Program-made: the position numbers and the translations under genes
The notes under the pieces: model-generated
Databases searched by the model: none
What the model saw: the letters and a program-made list of their open reading frames with translations, nothing else
Told to the model about the DNA's origin: nothing
In this document: piece after piece, positions 41,019 through 50,042 of the stretch
Layout of the letters: the number at the start of each line of letters is the position of its first letter
Numbering within the stretch: the stretch's first letter is position 1
Virus record (IMG/VR): IMGVR_UViG_3300042896_000697
Location: 1-51,240 of that record
From: a virus
Reading direction: 5' to 3' (one strand)
DNA length: 51,240 nucleotides

Positions 41019-43139
41019 TTAGAAATTACCGGCAATTTCAGTGAAGTCTACGCCAGTACGAACTGCTACGAAATTCAACTGGATAAAGTTAATAGATCTA
41101 GCAGGTTTAATATAAATATCACCAATAAATCTATTTGTATCAATAACTTCTGCAGTATTATTTGTATCATCACAAACAACTTTATAGTCATAAATACCTC
41201 TACGCCCTTTTACATCTCTCAAGAACGGTTCAACAATAGATATGAATTGCGCTCTTGTAAATGCATCATTGAATTCAAATAGAGAGTATTTAGCTGCAAT
41301 TGCAATTGCTTTTTCAAGAACAATAAACAATCTACGAACGTTAATACGATCAAATGCAGATGGTTTAGTTTGCATTGTTTTGTCACCATATAAAATAATA
41401 CCTTCACCTGGAAAAGCAACAACAGGATTAATGCCATTTTTATACAATTCATCTCTTTGTGCTTTAGATGGATTCCATGATAATTTAATTGCATTTAAAA
41501 TTTGTCCGCGATTAAATCCAGCAGGCGACCACCATGGATCTCTAACATTATCAGTTCTAGCGCATAAACCCGCAATATCAGCGTTTAATGGAATAAAACG
41601 ATATTTATTATTATACTTATCGAATTGATATTTCCATCCTGAATCAAATACTGAGTATGATGTAGATGGAGTTAATGTATTTCTATATGCAATAATATTA
41701 TCTAAATTAACTGATTCTACTGCATCTGCTCTTGTTGGAGAAACGAATGCAACGCAATCTTTTCTTTGATTAACGATATCTAATGCATGATTAACAATTG
41801 TTGTATTATTATCGCCAGTAAGCAGTAATGAAATATCAACTTCGTCTGGATCAGCAAATAAATCATATCCAGCATAAATATCTGCTGTAGTTGGAGCAAC
41901 GTCAGTTCCGCCGGACAATTTACTTGAATAATTTACCAAATAATCAAATGATAAACTAGCTTCAGATACAGAACCCCAGTTTGTTGAACCATTAATATGG
42001 TCAGCAACATAAATATATTTAGAATTATTAAAAATTCTTGTCACATAATAGTTTGGCGAACCATCATCAGTTCTTGCATCATCAGCTTTAGATGTATGAG
42101 AATATTTTTCTAATACAGTTCCTCTTTCTCCAGTAAATCTACCATCAGTGTCAATCACGATAATGTGCATTTCATCGTCGCGAGCGTTTTTGTTTGCAAC
42201 ATACTGAGAAGTTCCTGGAGCAGAATCAAATTGATCAGCATATGCCCATTTTGTTATAGTTGTTACGTCAGTTTTGGTTCCAACTAATGGATTTAATAAT
42301 ACAACAGAAGATGTAGCTGCAGTTACTGCTCCGATGCTAACAACTTCATTATCAGCTCCGCCAATATTAATAATATCGCCAGTAGATAAAAATGTATTTG
42401 CATACCCAGTGTTCAAAATAACTGTAGAACTTGCATCCGTTGTATTTGCAGTTAATCCAATTTTAGAGAATGAATTTGCAGAAGAACAAACACTAATAGT
42501 TAATGAATTACCAAATACTCCTGGATAACGACCAAAGAATGCGCCGTATTTAGAATAGGTTCCAGCATTAAAATTTAATTCATAATCCGTTTCATTTGAA
42601 ATACTAACGTTAGTTTGTGATGCTGGTAATACAACAGAAGAACCAGTTGAAGTGCCAACTAAATTATTATATACAACAACTGTATTACCACTAACAGTAT
42701 TTGCAGTTAATGTAAAAATATCTCCAGCTGGAGTAGTAACTTTAAATGTATCGCCGCGATCAATATAATCTGCAACTTCATCTGTAAACACAACATTATT
42801 GCTGCTGCTATTTGTAGTTACAGTCAAAGTAGTTAAATTGATAAAATCAGAAATACTTGTTGAATTAAATGTATTTGAATTATCAATAGCTCTTACAACT
42901 CTAAGGTTATTTGTATATGCTAAGAAATTCGCTGCTGTAAAAAATGATGTAAAATTGTTATTATTTGGTTTACCAAATATTGATGCTAATCTGTTTTCTG
43001 AGTCGACTAAAACTCTTATTGCTGCCGGTCCCCAGCTAAATTGTCCAGCAAATGCCCCAATAGATGAACCTACGCCTGGAACGACGTTGGTTAAATCTAT
43101 CTCCGATACATTTACTCCTGGCGATAATTGAAATCCCAT
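41019..43139 (-). CDS. 18: tail sheath protein gp18
   Basis: 706 residues (T4: 659). N-terminus LSPGVNVSEIDLTNVVPGVG and SSIGAFAGQFSWGPA, and C-terminal half with YPGVFGNSLTIS, NVRRLFIVLEKAIAIAAKYSLFEFND and FVAVRTGVDFTEIAG match gp18. A middle region of Ser/Thr/Val-rich beta repeats carries extra surface domains. The sheath contracts on infection. A late promoter lies at 43199-43206. Confidence 0.95.
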   Translation of the reverse strand: MGFQLSPGVNVSEIDLTNVVPGVGSSIGAFAGQFSWGPAAIRVLVDSENRLASIFGKPNNNNFTSFFTAANFLAYTNNLRVVRAIDNSNTFNSTSISDFINLTTLTVTTNSSSNNVVFTDEVADYIDRGDTFKVTTPAGDIFTLTANTVSGNTVVVYNNLVGTSTGSSVVLPASQTNVSISNETDYELNFNAGTYSKYGAFFGRYPGVFGNSLTISVCSSANSFSKIGLTANTTDASSTVILNTGYANTFLSTGDIINIGGADNEVVSIGAVTAATSSVVLLNPLVGTKTDVTTITKWAYADQFDSAPGTSQYVANKNARDDEMHIIVIDTDGRFTGERGTVLEKYSHTSKADDARTDDGSPNYYVTRIFNNSKYIYVADHINGSTNWGSVSEASLSFDYLVNYSSKLSGGTDVAPTTADIYAGYDLFADPDEVDISLLLTGDNNTTIVNHALDIVNQRKDCVAFVSPTRADAVESVNLDNIIAYRNTLTPSTSYSVFDSGWKYQFDKYNNKYRFIPLNADIAGLCARTDNVRDPWWSPAGFNRGQILNAIKLSWNPSKAQRDELYKNGINPVVAFPGEGIILYGDKTMQTKPSAFDRINVRRLFIVLEKAIAIAAKYSLFEFNDAFTRAQFISIVEPFLRDVKGRRGIYDYKVVCDDTNNTAEVIDTNRFIGDIYIKPARSINFIQLNFVAVRTGVDFTEIAGNF

Positions 43140-43198
43140 AACTTATACTCCGTGTTAATAAAATAGAAATACCAAATAGAAAATATCTTTCATGAAAG

Positions 43199-43206
43199 TA
43201 TTTATA
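43199..43206 (-). promoter_or_regulatory. late promoter TATAAATA before gene 18
   Basis: Exact octamer 60 bases before the gene 18 start; may co-drive downstream 19. Confidence 0.7.
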
Positions 43207-43222
43207 ATTTTGATATTTTATG

Positions 43223-44923
43223 TTAATAGTAAAATTCTACTGAATTCGTAACTTCCCATAAATCTCCATCTTCTAATATATATTTATCTGCTAATGGATT
43301 GCTAAATTGTGGCATAGGTGGAACGTCGATGTCATCTTCTTTTGCATAATTATTTTCTATTTGTAATCTTTTGCGAATATCTGTAGAAGATAATTCTATA
43401 AACAATTTTTGAGTAGATAACCAAGCAAAAATTACAAGAGTCATGGCTAAATCGTCATTCGCGCCTTCTTCAGCTGCAAATGAATTATTTGTTGCAATAA
43501 ATCTTGTTAATTCATATATCGTTTCGCCGGAATTAATTCTTAATTTATCAGTTTCTATTAAAGTTTTTAATGTAGTACACCCAACGCGTTTTACTAATGG
43601 ACTCATATTAACGCCATTTTGTGTTGCTTTACCGTTCTCGCTTATTTGTTGAGCTTTTTTATTTCCGGCATAAACTTTTAATACATTTTCATATTCTAAA
43701 TCTTGAAATAATGTATCAGCTACTGTTGGATTATTATTAACCTCAATTAAAACATATGCGTTATTATAATATTCTGCAGCCATTTTAATAATATCTGGAA
43801 ATAACATTGGATGTAATTGGTTATTTCTATATGTAGCTACTTGAGTATATGGAATTGTTGATACGTCAAAAATAGAAAATGCAGCGTAATCTAGATTTTT
43901 TCCCTCTGAAACGTCAACAGTCATTGCATAGATATGATCTTTATCTATTTGTTTTTTTGTTTCATCGTCAAATGATTCTTTAACTGGAGGGATAAATACA
44001 TCCATCTCATTTGGGATTGTTATTCCAGTAAATATTTCATCATCAGTATCTAATGGATCTGTTGCGACAAGGAGTTGTAATTTGGAACCATCGATTAGAG
44101 TATTGGTGGAACCGTGAAACTCACACCCAAATTCTTGATTAAACTGTCGAGCGGAGGTATTTCTAATTGTAGTTTCTTTCCAGTTTTCATCGCGCCCTGG
44201 AACCCTAGACCAATGAATATCAACAGCTTTATAATCGCTTTTCTTGCTAACTGCATCCATCCACATTTTGTAGTATAAATTCATACCACGAGGAGTAGAT
44301 ACAATAATAATTTTAGTTGTTTTACCTGATGAAATTACCGGATATGTTGAAGTAAAGAATTCTTCAGCGAGATTATTATGAACGTGAGCGAATTCATCCA
44401 TAAAAACTAAGTTAAATGACCCTCCCCGTATCGACGACGCGGCAGTTGAAGCTGCTAATAATTTAGCTCCATTTTCTAGTTCAACAGAACCTTTATTCCA
44501 TATAACAACTCCTTGTTGGAGCCACATAGGTAAATTTTCATAGGCTAGTTGATACCTTGATAAGATATCAACAGCAAGAGCTTTTTTATTAGCTGTTATA
44601 GCGATACTATAACGTTCTGAAAATAAAGAAAGCCATAGAAGATAACCGACAGAAGTCGTTGTTTTACCACTTTGTCTCCCTATTCTCACTATCGAAAAGC
44701 GGTTATTATGAAATGTATTAACCATTTCTTCTTGATATTCATGCATATCAAAAAGAATTAGCCCATCATCAAGAGAAATAATTTTTACATAATTTCTAAT
44801 AAAATAAACGGGATCTTTAGAACATTTTACATATTCGTCGATTTGAGTTTGATCAAATTCATATTGAACTCCTGGTCTTTTTAACAGGAGATTGTCACGA
44901 TAATACTCTTTATTTTCAGCCAT
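43223..44923 (-). CDS. 17: large terminase subunit gp17
   Basis: 566 residues (T4: 610). ATPase: RIGRQSGKTTTS (Walker A), FNLVFMDEFAHV (Walker B), IIVSTPRG (coupling). Nuclease: AMTVDVSEGKNLDYAAFSIFD and YVLIEVNN with acidic metal ligands, and EEGANDDLAMTLVIF. Packages DNA into the prohead through gp20. Unspliced, no intron or intein. Confidence 0.95.
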   Translation of the reverse strand: MAENKEYYRDNLLLKRPGVQYEFDQTQIDEYVKCSKDPVYFIRNYVKIISLDDGLILFDMHEYQEEMVNTFHNNRFSIVRIGRQSGKTTTSVGYLLWLSLFSERYSIAITANKKALAVDILSRYQLAYENLPMWLQQGVVIWNKGSVELENGAKLLAASTAASSIRGGSFNLVFMDEFAHVHNNLAEEFFTSTYPVISSGKTTKIIIVSTPRGMNLYYKMWMDAVSKKSDYKAVDIHWSRVPGRDENWKETTIRNTSARQFNQEFGCEFHGSTNTLIDGSKLQLLVATDPLDTDDEIFTGITIPNEMDVFIPPVKESFDDETKKQIDKDHIYAMTVDVSEGKNLDYAAFSIFDVSTIPYTQVATYRNNQLHPMLFPDIIKMAAEYYNNAYVLIEVNNNPTVADTLFQDLEYENVLKVYAGNKKAQQISENGKATQNGVNMSPLVKRVGCTTLKTLIETDKLRINSGETIYELTRFIATNNSFAAEEGANDDLAMTLVIFAWLSTQKLFIELSSTDIRKRLQIENNYAKEDDIDVPPMPQFSNPLADKYILEDGDLWEVTNSVEFYY

Positions 44924-44931
44924 AAAACTTC

Positions 44932-44960
44932 TTTACTTTTTTAACATTATAATATATAAT
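44932..44960 (+). promoter_or_regulatory. sigma70-type promoter TTTACT-17-TATAAT before endonuclease remnant
   Basis: Plus strand, -35 in TTCTTTACT, 17-base spacer, -10 TATAAT; ATG at 44994. Confidence 0.7.
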
Positions 44961-44993
44961 ATATTTAGTAATAACTAACACTAACTTTTATCT

Positions 44994-45328
44994 ATGAAAG
45001 ATTTTATTAATACCACACTATTAAATAAAAATGGCGTTTTAGATGCCAATAAACTTCAACATCGATATTTTGTTAATAATTGTATAGAACACGAATTTAA
45101 TCAGATATTATTATTAACCAATTTTTTAGGTAATACTGTAACATTAAAAGAACGAATTTACTGTATTTTAAGGGAAGTTTAATTAAATCAAGAGAAAGTA
45201 TGCAGAAACATAAATTGGGTGCAATTTTAAAAGATTTTGATCCAATTTTAACTGCAGATCAAAATCTTTTAAATAATGGTTGGGGTAAAGTTTGGAATTG
45301 TGGTAATGGAATATGGGAACTAATTTAA
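44994..45328 (+). pseudogene. internally deleted EDxHD homing endonuclease
   Basis: Two open pieces: 44994-45182 encodes the N-terminal ~62 residues (FLGNTVTLKERIYCIL, like the start of the family), and after a stop the frame resumes at about 45188-45328 with MQKHKLGAILKDFDP and WGKVWNCGNGIWEL. The latter is the C-terminal end of the 33601-35043 and 47652-49169 proteins. Some 350-400 residues including the nuclease core are missing. It sits between gp17 and gp16 and its end overlaps gene 16 by nine bases. Confidence 0.8.
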
Positions 45329-45775
45329 ATTCTCTATAGATTCGGTATTTTTAATATCTTTCATTGCTTTTAATAATTCTGTTGTAGAACCAACAAATAC
45401 TGCGTTTTTGATATTTTGAGTAACATTTTCTTTTTTACCTGTAATATCACGCATTTTCTTTTGTATCTCTAGTAATTCTTTTGATGCGTCTACAACAGTT
45501 TTTATCATATTACCCGCAACTTCAAAATCTCTTGCTTTTTCTGATTGTCTGGCAATTGCTAACATATCATCAATTGCCTCAGTTCCTTTTGCTATTAACG
45601 TATCAATACTATCTCTAGTTTTTTCGTAATCAGTTTTTAAGTCATGATCCAGTAAAGTAGATAAGTCATGCGTTGATTGTTCTGCAGGTAAAAATTGTAC
45701 AGATTCAGTTTCTTCTTCAAATTCAGATGGAAGGACATTAAATATTCCTTCCATGGTTTTATCAAATTTACTCAT
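45320..45775 (-). CDS. 16: small terminase subunit gp16
   Basis: 151 residues (T4: 164). Acidic and helical: SKFDKTMEGIFNVLP, then DYEKTRDSIDTLIAKGTEAID, KARDFEVAGNMIKTVVDASKELLEIQKKMRDI, a gp16-like coiled coil. It recognises DNA for packaging and stimulates gp17. The short C-terminus overlaps the endonuclease remnant. Confidence 0.9.
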   Translation of the reverse strand: MSKFDKTMEGIFNVLPSEFEEETESVQFLPAEQSTHDLSTLLDHDLKTDYEKTRDSIDTLIAKGTEAIDDMLAIARQSEKARDFEVAGNMIKTVVDASKELLEIQKKMRDITGKKENVTQNIKNAVFVGSTTELLKAMKDIKNTESIENLN

Positions 45776-45784
45776 AAAATTTTA

Positions 45785-46765
45785 TTATACCGTATTATCA
45801 ACATATGTTATATTTATTCCATATGGACCTGTAGGAGGAAATGTATTAGAAGTTGGCGTCTCTGAAGTTGCATATGCAAGCCCAGCAGTGGGTAGTGTTC
45901 CAATGAGATACTCGGCGGAACCGGACACGTTTCGTAATATAGAGTTAACTGTAAAATCGCCAATTACGTTATCTACAGATAATATTTTAGTTAATTTATC
46001 CCAAGATGCAACAGTTGCTTTTGCTGATGCCGTATCATAATTATATCCTTGATATACGTTTTCGCCTCCAATAAAATTACCAACTCCATTTATTAATTTT
46101 AAATTGTAATATGTATAACTTCCTGCATTTCCATTATTTTGTGATATGGATATAGTTGTATTCGCTTCCAAAATAGGAATATATTCTTTTGGAGGTTGAA
46201 AAATAAAACTTCTTGCTGTAAACGTTAAAGTTCTAAAAACAGATCTAACTGGAGAATCAAATGATCCTGTTGAATCTTCTTCCACAGAATCCCCGTTAAA
46301 CGTTATTGGAATAGTTTTAATGATTCCAGCCTCAGGAATCATTACAACTCTCATATTATAATCAGGCTGAAAATGCGATAAAATATATTCAGTTATTTGG
46401 TTAGCATCTTCAATATTTCTTGTGTATAATACTAATTCTAAATTAAAATTGTATGGAATTGGAGAATTTACATATAAATTTCCTGTTCCTGTGCAACCCA
46501 TCAATTTATTTGCTGGATTTAATTTTCTATCTGAGTCATATTCTATTGTTATTAATCCATATTCAATACGAGGTAATGTTATCTGAACTTTTTCGTGCGA
46601 AATATCTAATCTTTTTACATATTTTTCTTTATCGCCATAAATAATTGGAACAATTATTCTTTCAACTTCTTTACCGTTTTCGTCATATTTTATTAATGGG
46701 ATATCTTTAAATAAACTGGCAAATGCAACAACGGTTTTTCTTATCGATTGTAATCTGTATGTCAT
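45785..46765 (-). CDS. 15: tail completion/sheath stabiliser gp15
   Basis: 326 residues (T4: 272). N-terminal SIRKTVVAFASLFKDIPLI, then VPIIYGDKEKYV and ILPR-like ITLPRIEYGLITIEY, with the 'ELVLYTRNIEDANQITEYILSHFQPDYN' segment paralleling T4 gp15 (given here as ELVLYTRNIEDANQ then YILSHFQP). C-terminal extension (about 215-310) contains the repeated beta domain with GNFIGGENVYQGYNYDT, shared with gp14. Caps the tail tube. Confidence 0.88.
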   Translation of the reverse strand: MTYRLQSIRKTVVAFASLFKDIPLIKYDENGKEVERIIVPIIYGDKEKYVKRLDISHEKVQITLPRIEYGLITIEYDSDRKLNPANKLMGCTGTGNLYVNSPIPYNFNLELVLYTRNIEDANQITEYILSHFQPDYNMRVVMIPEAGIIKTIPITFNGDSVEEDSTGSFDSPVRSVFRTLTFTARSFIFQPPKEYIPILEANTTISISQNNGNAGSYTYYNLKLINGVGNFIGGENVYQGYNYDTASAKATVASWDKLTKILSVDNVIGDFTVNSILRNVSGSAEYLIGTLPTAGLAYATSETPTSNTFPPTGPYGINITYVDNTV

Positions 46766-46773
46766 ATTGCCTT

Positions 46774-47637
46774 CTAGTATTTTAAACTACCAAAACCATC
46801 AGAAACGTCAATGAATCCGCTAACTTCGTTAAATAGCGGTAAATTATCAAATTGCGTTTCATGTATTCGTGTATCAACAACTGTTAATGAATATCTTGTG
46901 TTACTTGTCTCGCCGATAATAGGTCCTGCTGTATTAGAGAATTCTCCAGCAGTATTCATTACAACCAATAACGTATTTGCTGCATTCCATGATACGACTT
47001 CAGCATATGCGAGTTTATTATTAGCTGCGCCTTGATAAATAATTTCCCCAACAGTATAATTTCCTGTTCCACTTTGAACGTCAATGATTGTTTTGTATGA
47101 TTCAATAAGTTCAATGTCGTCAATTAAATCAATACCAGTATCAAGGCTTTCGTCATTATATTTAAACGGTTCAAGAGATAATTCATAATAGAACGGTCTA
47201 ATTCTGCCCAGAGTATATAAATCTTTAGATGTATTGACAAATTTAATTTCAAATAATTCGCCGGAATCTTTAAAGAATGGAATACAAATTAAATTTCCTT
47301 CCTTTGGAACAGTAAACTGATTTCCAGTTTGTTTCATAAATTCTTTGAATGTAACTTGAACTTTAGTTTGATTTCTTACTTCTAAGCCAAATTTAGAAAA
47401 GAAATCTTGTTCGTCTCCATAATCCATTGTGTTAACTAAATACATATCCATTTTATATGCGTCATCAAAGTGCTTTAATGGATCGTCCCCAAAGATTAAA
47501 TCTCGTCCTGCAACGTTGGTATTTGGAATATAGTACCCGCTGAAGCCTTGAATATTTATCGCCTCGTTGTAGAGATCCTCGATTAAATTTATCTCGATTG
47601 CAGGTTTACCATAATTTTGAAAATATTTACTTGGCAT
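46774..47637 (-). CDS. 14: neck protein gp14
   Basis: 287 residues (T4: 256). KYFQNYGKPAIEINLIEDLYN and DLIFGDDPLKHFDDAYKMDMY match gp14, then EVRNQTKVQVTFKEFMKQTG. Includes the inserted beta domain GTGNYTVGEIIYQGAANNK and LAYAEVVSWNAANTLLV shared with gp15. Part of the neck joining head and tail. A late promoter lies inside the upstream endonuclease gene. Confidence 0.88.
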   Translation of the reverse strand: MPSKYFQNYGKPAIEINLIEDLYNEAINIQGFSGYYIPNTNVAGRDLIFGDDPLKHFDDAYKMDMYLVNTMDYGDEQDFFSKFGLEVRNQTKVQVTFKEFMKQTGNQFTVPKEGNLICIPFFKDSGELFEIKFVNTSKDLYTLGRIRPFYYELSLEPFKYNDESLDTGIDLIDDIELIESYKTIIDVQSGTGNYTVGEIIYQGAANNKLAYAEVVSWNAANTLLVVMNTAGEFSNTAGPIIGETSNTRYSLTVVDTRIHETQFDNLPLFNEVSGFIDVSDGFGSLKY

Positions 47638-47651
47638 AATGTTTATTTTTA

Positions 47652-49169
47652 TTATGTGTTAATTCTATTATTTATATTATCTAGTACAAATACTAATTGA
47701 CCGCAATCCCATACTTTAACATAATCTTTTGATGTCATATATTGTGATTCAGTTAAAGTTGTATTTAATTTATGTTTTTGAGTTTTATATCTAGGTAAAA
47801 TATTTGATGAATATTTATTAGCCCAGAAATATCCTGGATCAGTTTTATGTGATAATACAAAACCTGCTTTTATAAATGACTCGCCAGAAAATAATCTTCT
47901 GTGTGAATATGATACAATAGTATCAAATTCTAGATTAGTTTTTATAAATTTAATAAATTTACTTAAACTGCCTATAATTCTAAACCCAATTTTGGTGCAA
48001 AATCTAATAACTTCAAAATCGTATTTTTTTGTAAATCTTGATTTGCTTAATGTTAATACAGATACCAATTCGTTTTCGTAAAATAATCCATAATTATATT
48101 TTGCATTAATTGCACCATGTATATGGTTCTGTTCAATAAATTCATTGGATTCAATTTTAGAAATTTCCTTTACAATAGTTTTTCTTCCATAAATTGTTGT
48201 TATATTTTTATCTATTAATGAATTTAAATGACCTTTGATTTGTTCTTTTCTATTTTCCCATTCAAAATCAAAAATTTGTATTAATTTAATGTTATTTTGT
48301 TCAGCAAGTTTTTGTTTTGTTATATGGTATTGTTTATCTTTGCCTTGTTCTTCTGAATGCCAATATGCACCATTATATTCAATACCAAGTTTATAATCGG
48401 GTAAATATAGATCTATTTCATATGGAGAAATAATTTTTCTTGTATTTCTTTCAAGTTTTATTTCATTTGCGAAAAAATCCTGTAATTCAAATTCAGCTGA
48501 ACTCGTTGAATTTTGATTTGAAAATGGAATTCCACAATTTCTTGCATAAACGCATAAAGTATTTGGAGATAACCCTAACTCTTTTGCTAATATTTTTGAG
48601 TTTTTGTTTTTATTTTGCTCGAAATAACTTTTATCGAATAATTCCGGAAAATCTTCTAACATTTTTTTATTTTGTCGTTTTTTCTTAATATCCCCGTTAA
48701 CGATTAACTTATTTGTTGATAAATATTTTCTTAATGCGCCACTAGAAACATTAAATTCTTTTGCGATTTCAGGAATAGTTTTTGTATTAGATTCTTTTGT
48801 ATATTCAATAACACATAATTCAAGCTTATCTGTTAATAACCCCCAAAATGCTTTAGATCTATTTTTATTGGTTGTTATGTTACAAGTTTTACTAATAGTT
48901 GACATAGAACACGCAACTGAGCAATATTTTCTAAATCCATTAGTTATTGATTCAAATGCTGTTTGTTTTCCGCAATTACAAATAGTTGGTTTTATTCCTG
49001 TAGCCATACAATAAAGTCCAGCTAATGCGCTTTCAACTTTATATGTTTCCATTAATAAAATTGTATCTTCTTTTGTAATTTGTGTTGTATATCTTCCGGA
49101 GACTCTTTTTCCGGAAGATATAGCGGTAATAATTTTCGATATTACTGGAGAATAATTATTAGTATTCAT
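47652..49169 (-). CDS. EDxHD (Vsr-like) homing endonuclease
   Basis: 505 residues. A zinc-finger-like CNCGKQ...CSVAC is at about 64-87. It has two HTH-like units: TIPEIAKEFNVSSGALRKYL and NSKILAKELGLSPNTLCVYA. The nuclease core is SSAEFELQDFFANEIKLE, YEIDLYLPDYKLGIEYNGAY and LIQIFDFEWENR. The C-terminus RYKTQKHKLNTTLTESQYM and WDCGQLVFVL matches 33601-35043. It is inserted between genes 13 and 14 and has its own sigma70-type promoter. Confidence 0.82.
   Translation of the reverse strand: MNTNNYSPVISKIITAISSGKRVSGRYTTQITKEDTILLMETYKVESALAGLYCMATGIKPTICNCGKQTAFESITNGFRKYCSVACSMSTISKTCNITTNKNRSKAFWGLLTDKLELCVIEYTKESNTKTIPEIAKEFNVSSGALRKYLSTNKLIVNGDIKKKRQNKKMLEDFPELFDKSYFEQNKNKNSKILAKELGLSPNTLCVYARNCGIPFSNQNSTSSAEFELQDFFANEIKLERNTRKIISPYEIDLYLPDYKLGIEYNGAYWHSEEQGKDKQYHITKQKLAEQNNIKLIQIFDFEWENRKEQIKGHLNSLIDKNITTIYGRKTIVKEISKIESNEFIEQNHIHGAINAKYNYGLFYENELVSVLTLSKSRFTKKYDFEVIRFCTKIGFRIIGSLSKFIKFIKTNLEFDTIVSYSHRRLFSGESFIKAGFVLSHKTDPGYFWANKYSSNILPRYKTQKHKLNTTLTESQYMTSKDYVKVWDCGQLVFVLDNINNRINT
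47669..47676 (-). promoter_or_regulatory. late promoter TATAAATA of gene 14 inside endonuclease 3' end
   Basis: Exact octamer within the last codons of the endonuclease, 32 bases before the gene 14 start. Confidence 0.7.
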
Positions 49170-49199
49170 AAATTCCTAGTTATATTAGAATAAATTTAT

Positions 49200-49228
49200 A
49201 TTATACTATAATTTATTGTTTTTGTAAA
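49200..49228 (-). promoter_or_regulatory. sigma70-type promoter TTTACA-17-TATAAT before endonuclease
   Basis: Minus strand, -35 TTTACA in TTCTTTACA, 17-base spacer ending TATAG, -10 TATAAT; 31 bases before the ATG at 49169. Confidence 0.7.
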
Positions 49229-49234
49229 GAATAA

Positions 49235-49981
49235 TTATCCAACTAAAAATTGAACTGGTAATTCGTATCTATCTTGCATCTCAGTTTCTAATCTCTGAAT
49301 ATCTGTTGTTGCTTCATCGTATGTTTCTTTTCCGTTTAATGTTAACCCACCTGGAAGTTGTATTCCTCCAAATTTCTTCATATTATCACCCCATTGACGT
49401 TTGAATAACGAAGTAACATATTCTTTTAGCCATCTATCATTGTAAACGCTTTCATATGTTTCGGGATCAATAGCTTTAAAGCCTTCAGCAATTACAGTTG
49501 TTCCAACTGGTATCTGTGTTGAACCCCACCCCCAATCTACATATAATTTACGAGTGTGACGCTGAAATCTAATTGGAACATCACCAGTAAACATTTCACT
49601 TAGATTTTGAAGATGTTGCATGGTAATAGAGAAATTGGTATAAGAAGTTGACGTAAAATCGTACAATTCATGAAGACGAAGTTGATATCTTAGGTCAAAC
49701 ATATTATTTTTTGTGATGGTATCATTAAGAGGAAATACTCTAGTAATACCTAGAATACCTGGATCTATATTAAAATAACGTTGATCGACATCTTCTTGTG
49801 TAATTACGTGCATCCAGTAAAAAGATTCAGTTGCATCAAAATGATAATCTTGATAAAATTGTAGTGCATCATCAATTCTATCTTCTAATTGATCATCATC
49901 AACATTAATCTTTATTACTGGAGCGCCTAATCTTCTTAGAGCATAATCTTTTAATTCATCTCTTGTTGTAACGAGTGCCAT
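49235..49981 (-). CDS. 13: neck protein gp13
   Basis: 248 residues (T4: 309). ALVTTRDELKDYALRRLGAPVIKIN and LEDRIDDALQFYQDYHFDAT, then YFNIDPGILGITRVFPLND, match gp13. Forms with gp14 the collar between head and tail. The C-terminus is shorter than in T4. Late promoter at 50016-50023. Confidence 0.88.
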   Translation of the reverse strand: MALVTTRDELKDYALRRLGAPVIKINVDDDQLEDRIDDALQFYQDYHFDATESFYWMHVITQEDVDQRYFNIDPGILGITRVFPLNDTITKNNMFDLRYQLRLHELYDFTSTSYTNFSITMQHLQNLSEMFTGDVPIRFQRHTRKLYVDWGWGSTQIPVGTTVIAEGFKAIDPETYESVYNDRWLKEYVTSLFKRQWGDNMKKFGGIQLPGGLTLNGKETYDEATTDIQRLETEMQDRYELPVQFLVG

Positions 49982-50015
49982 TGGAGAGGTTTCCTATATT
50001 ATAAACTTTATCATC

Positions 50016-50023
50016 TATTTATA
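50016..50023 (-). promoter_or_regulatory. late promoter TATAAATA before gene 13
   Basis: Exact octamer 35 bases before the gene 13 start. Confidence 0.7.
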
Positions 50024-50042
50024 ATATAGGAATTAAATTGAG

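Noticed and set aside
42274-43131. Plus-strand open frames across the tail sheath gene
   Set aside because: Antisense shadows of gp18 caused by its codon pattern; no ribosome-binding site or motif.
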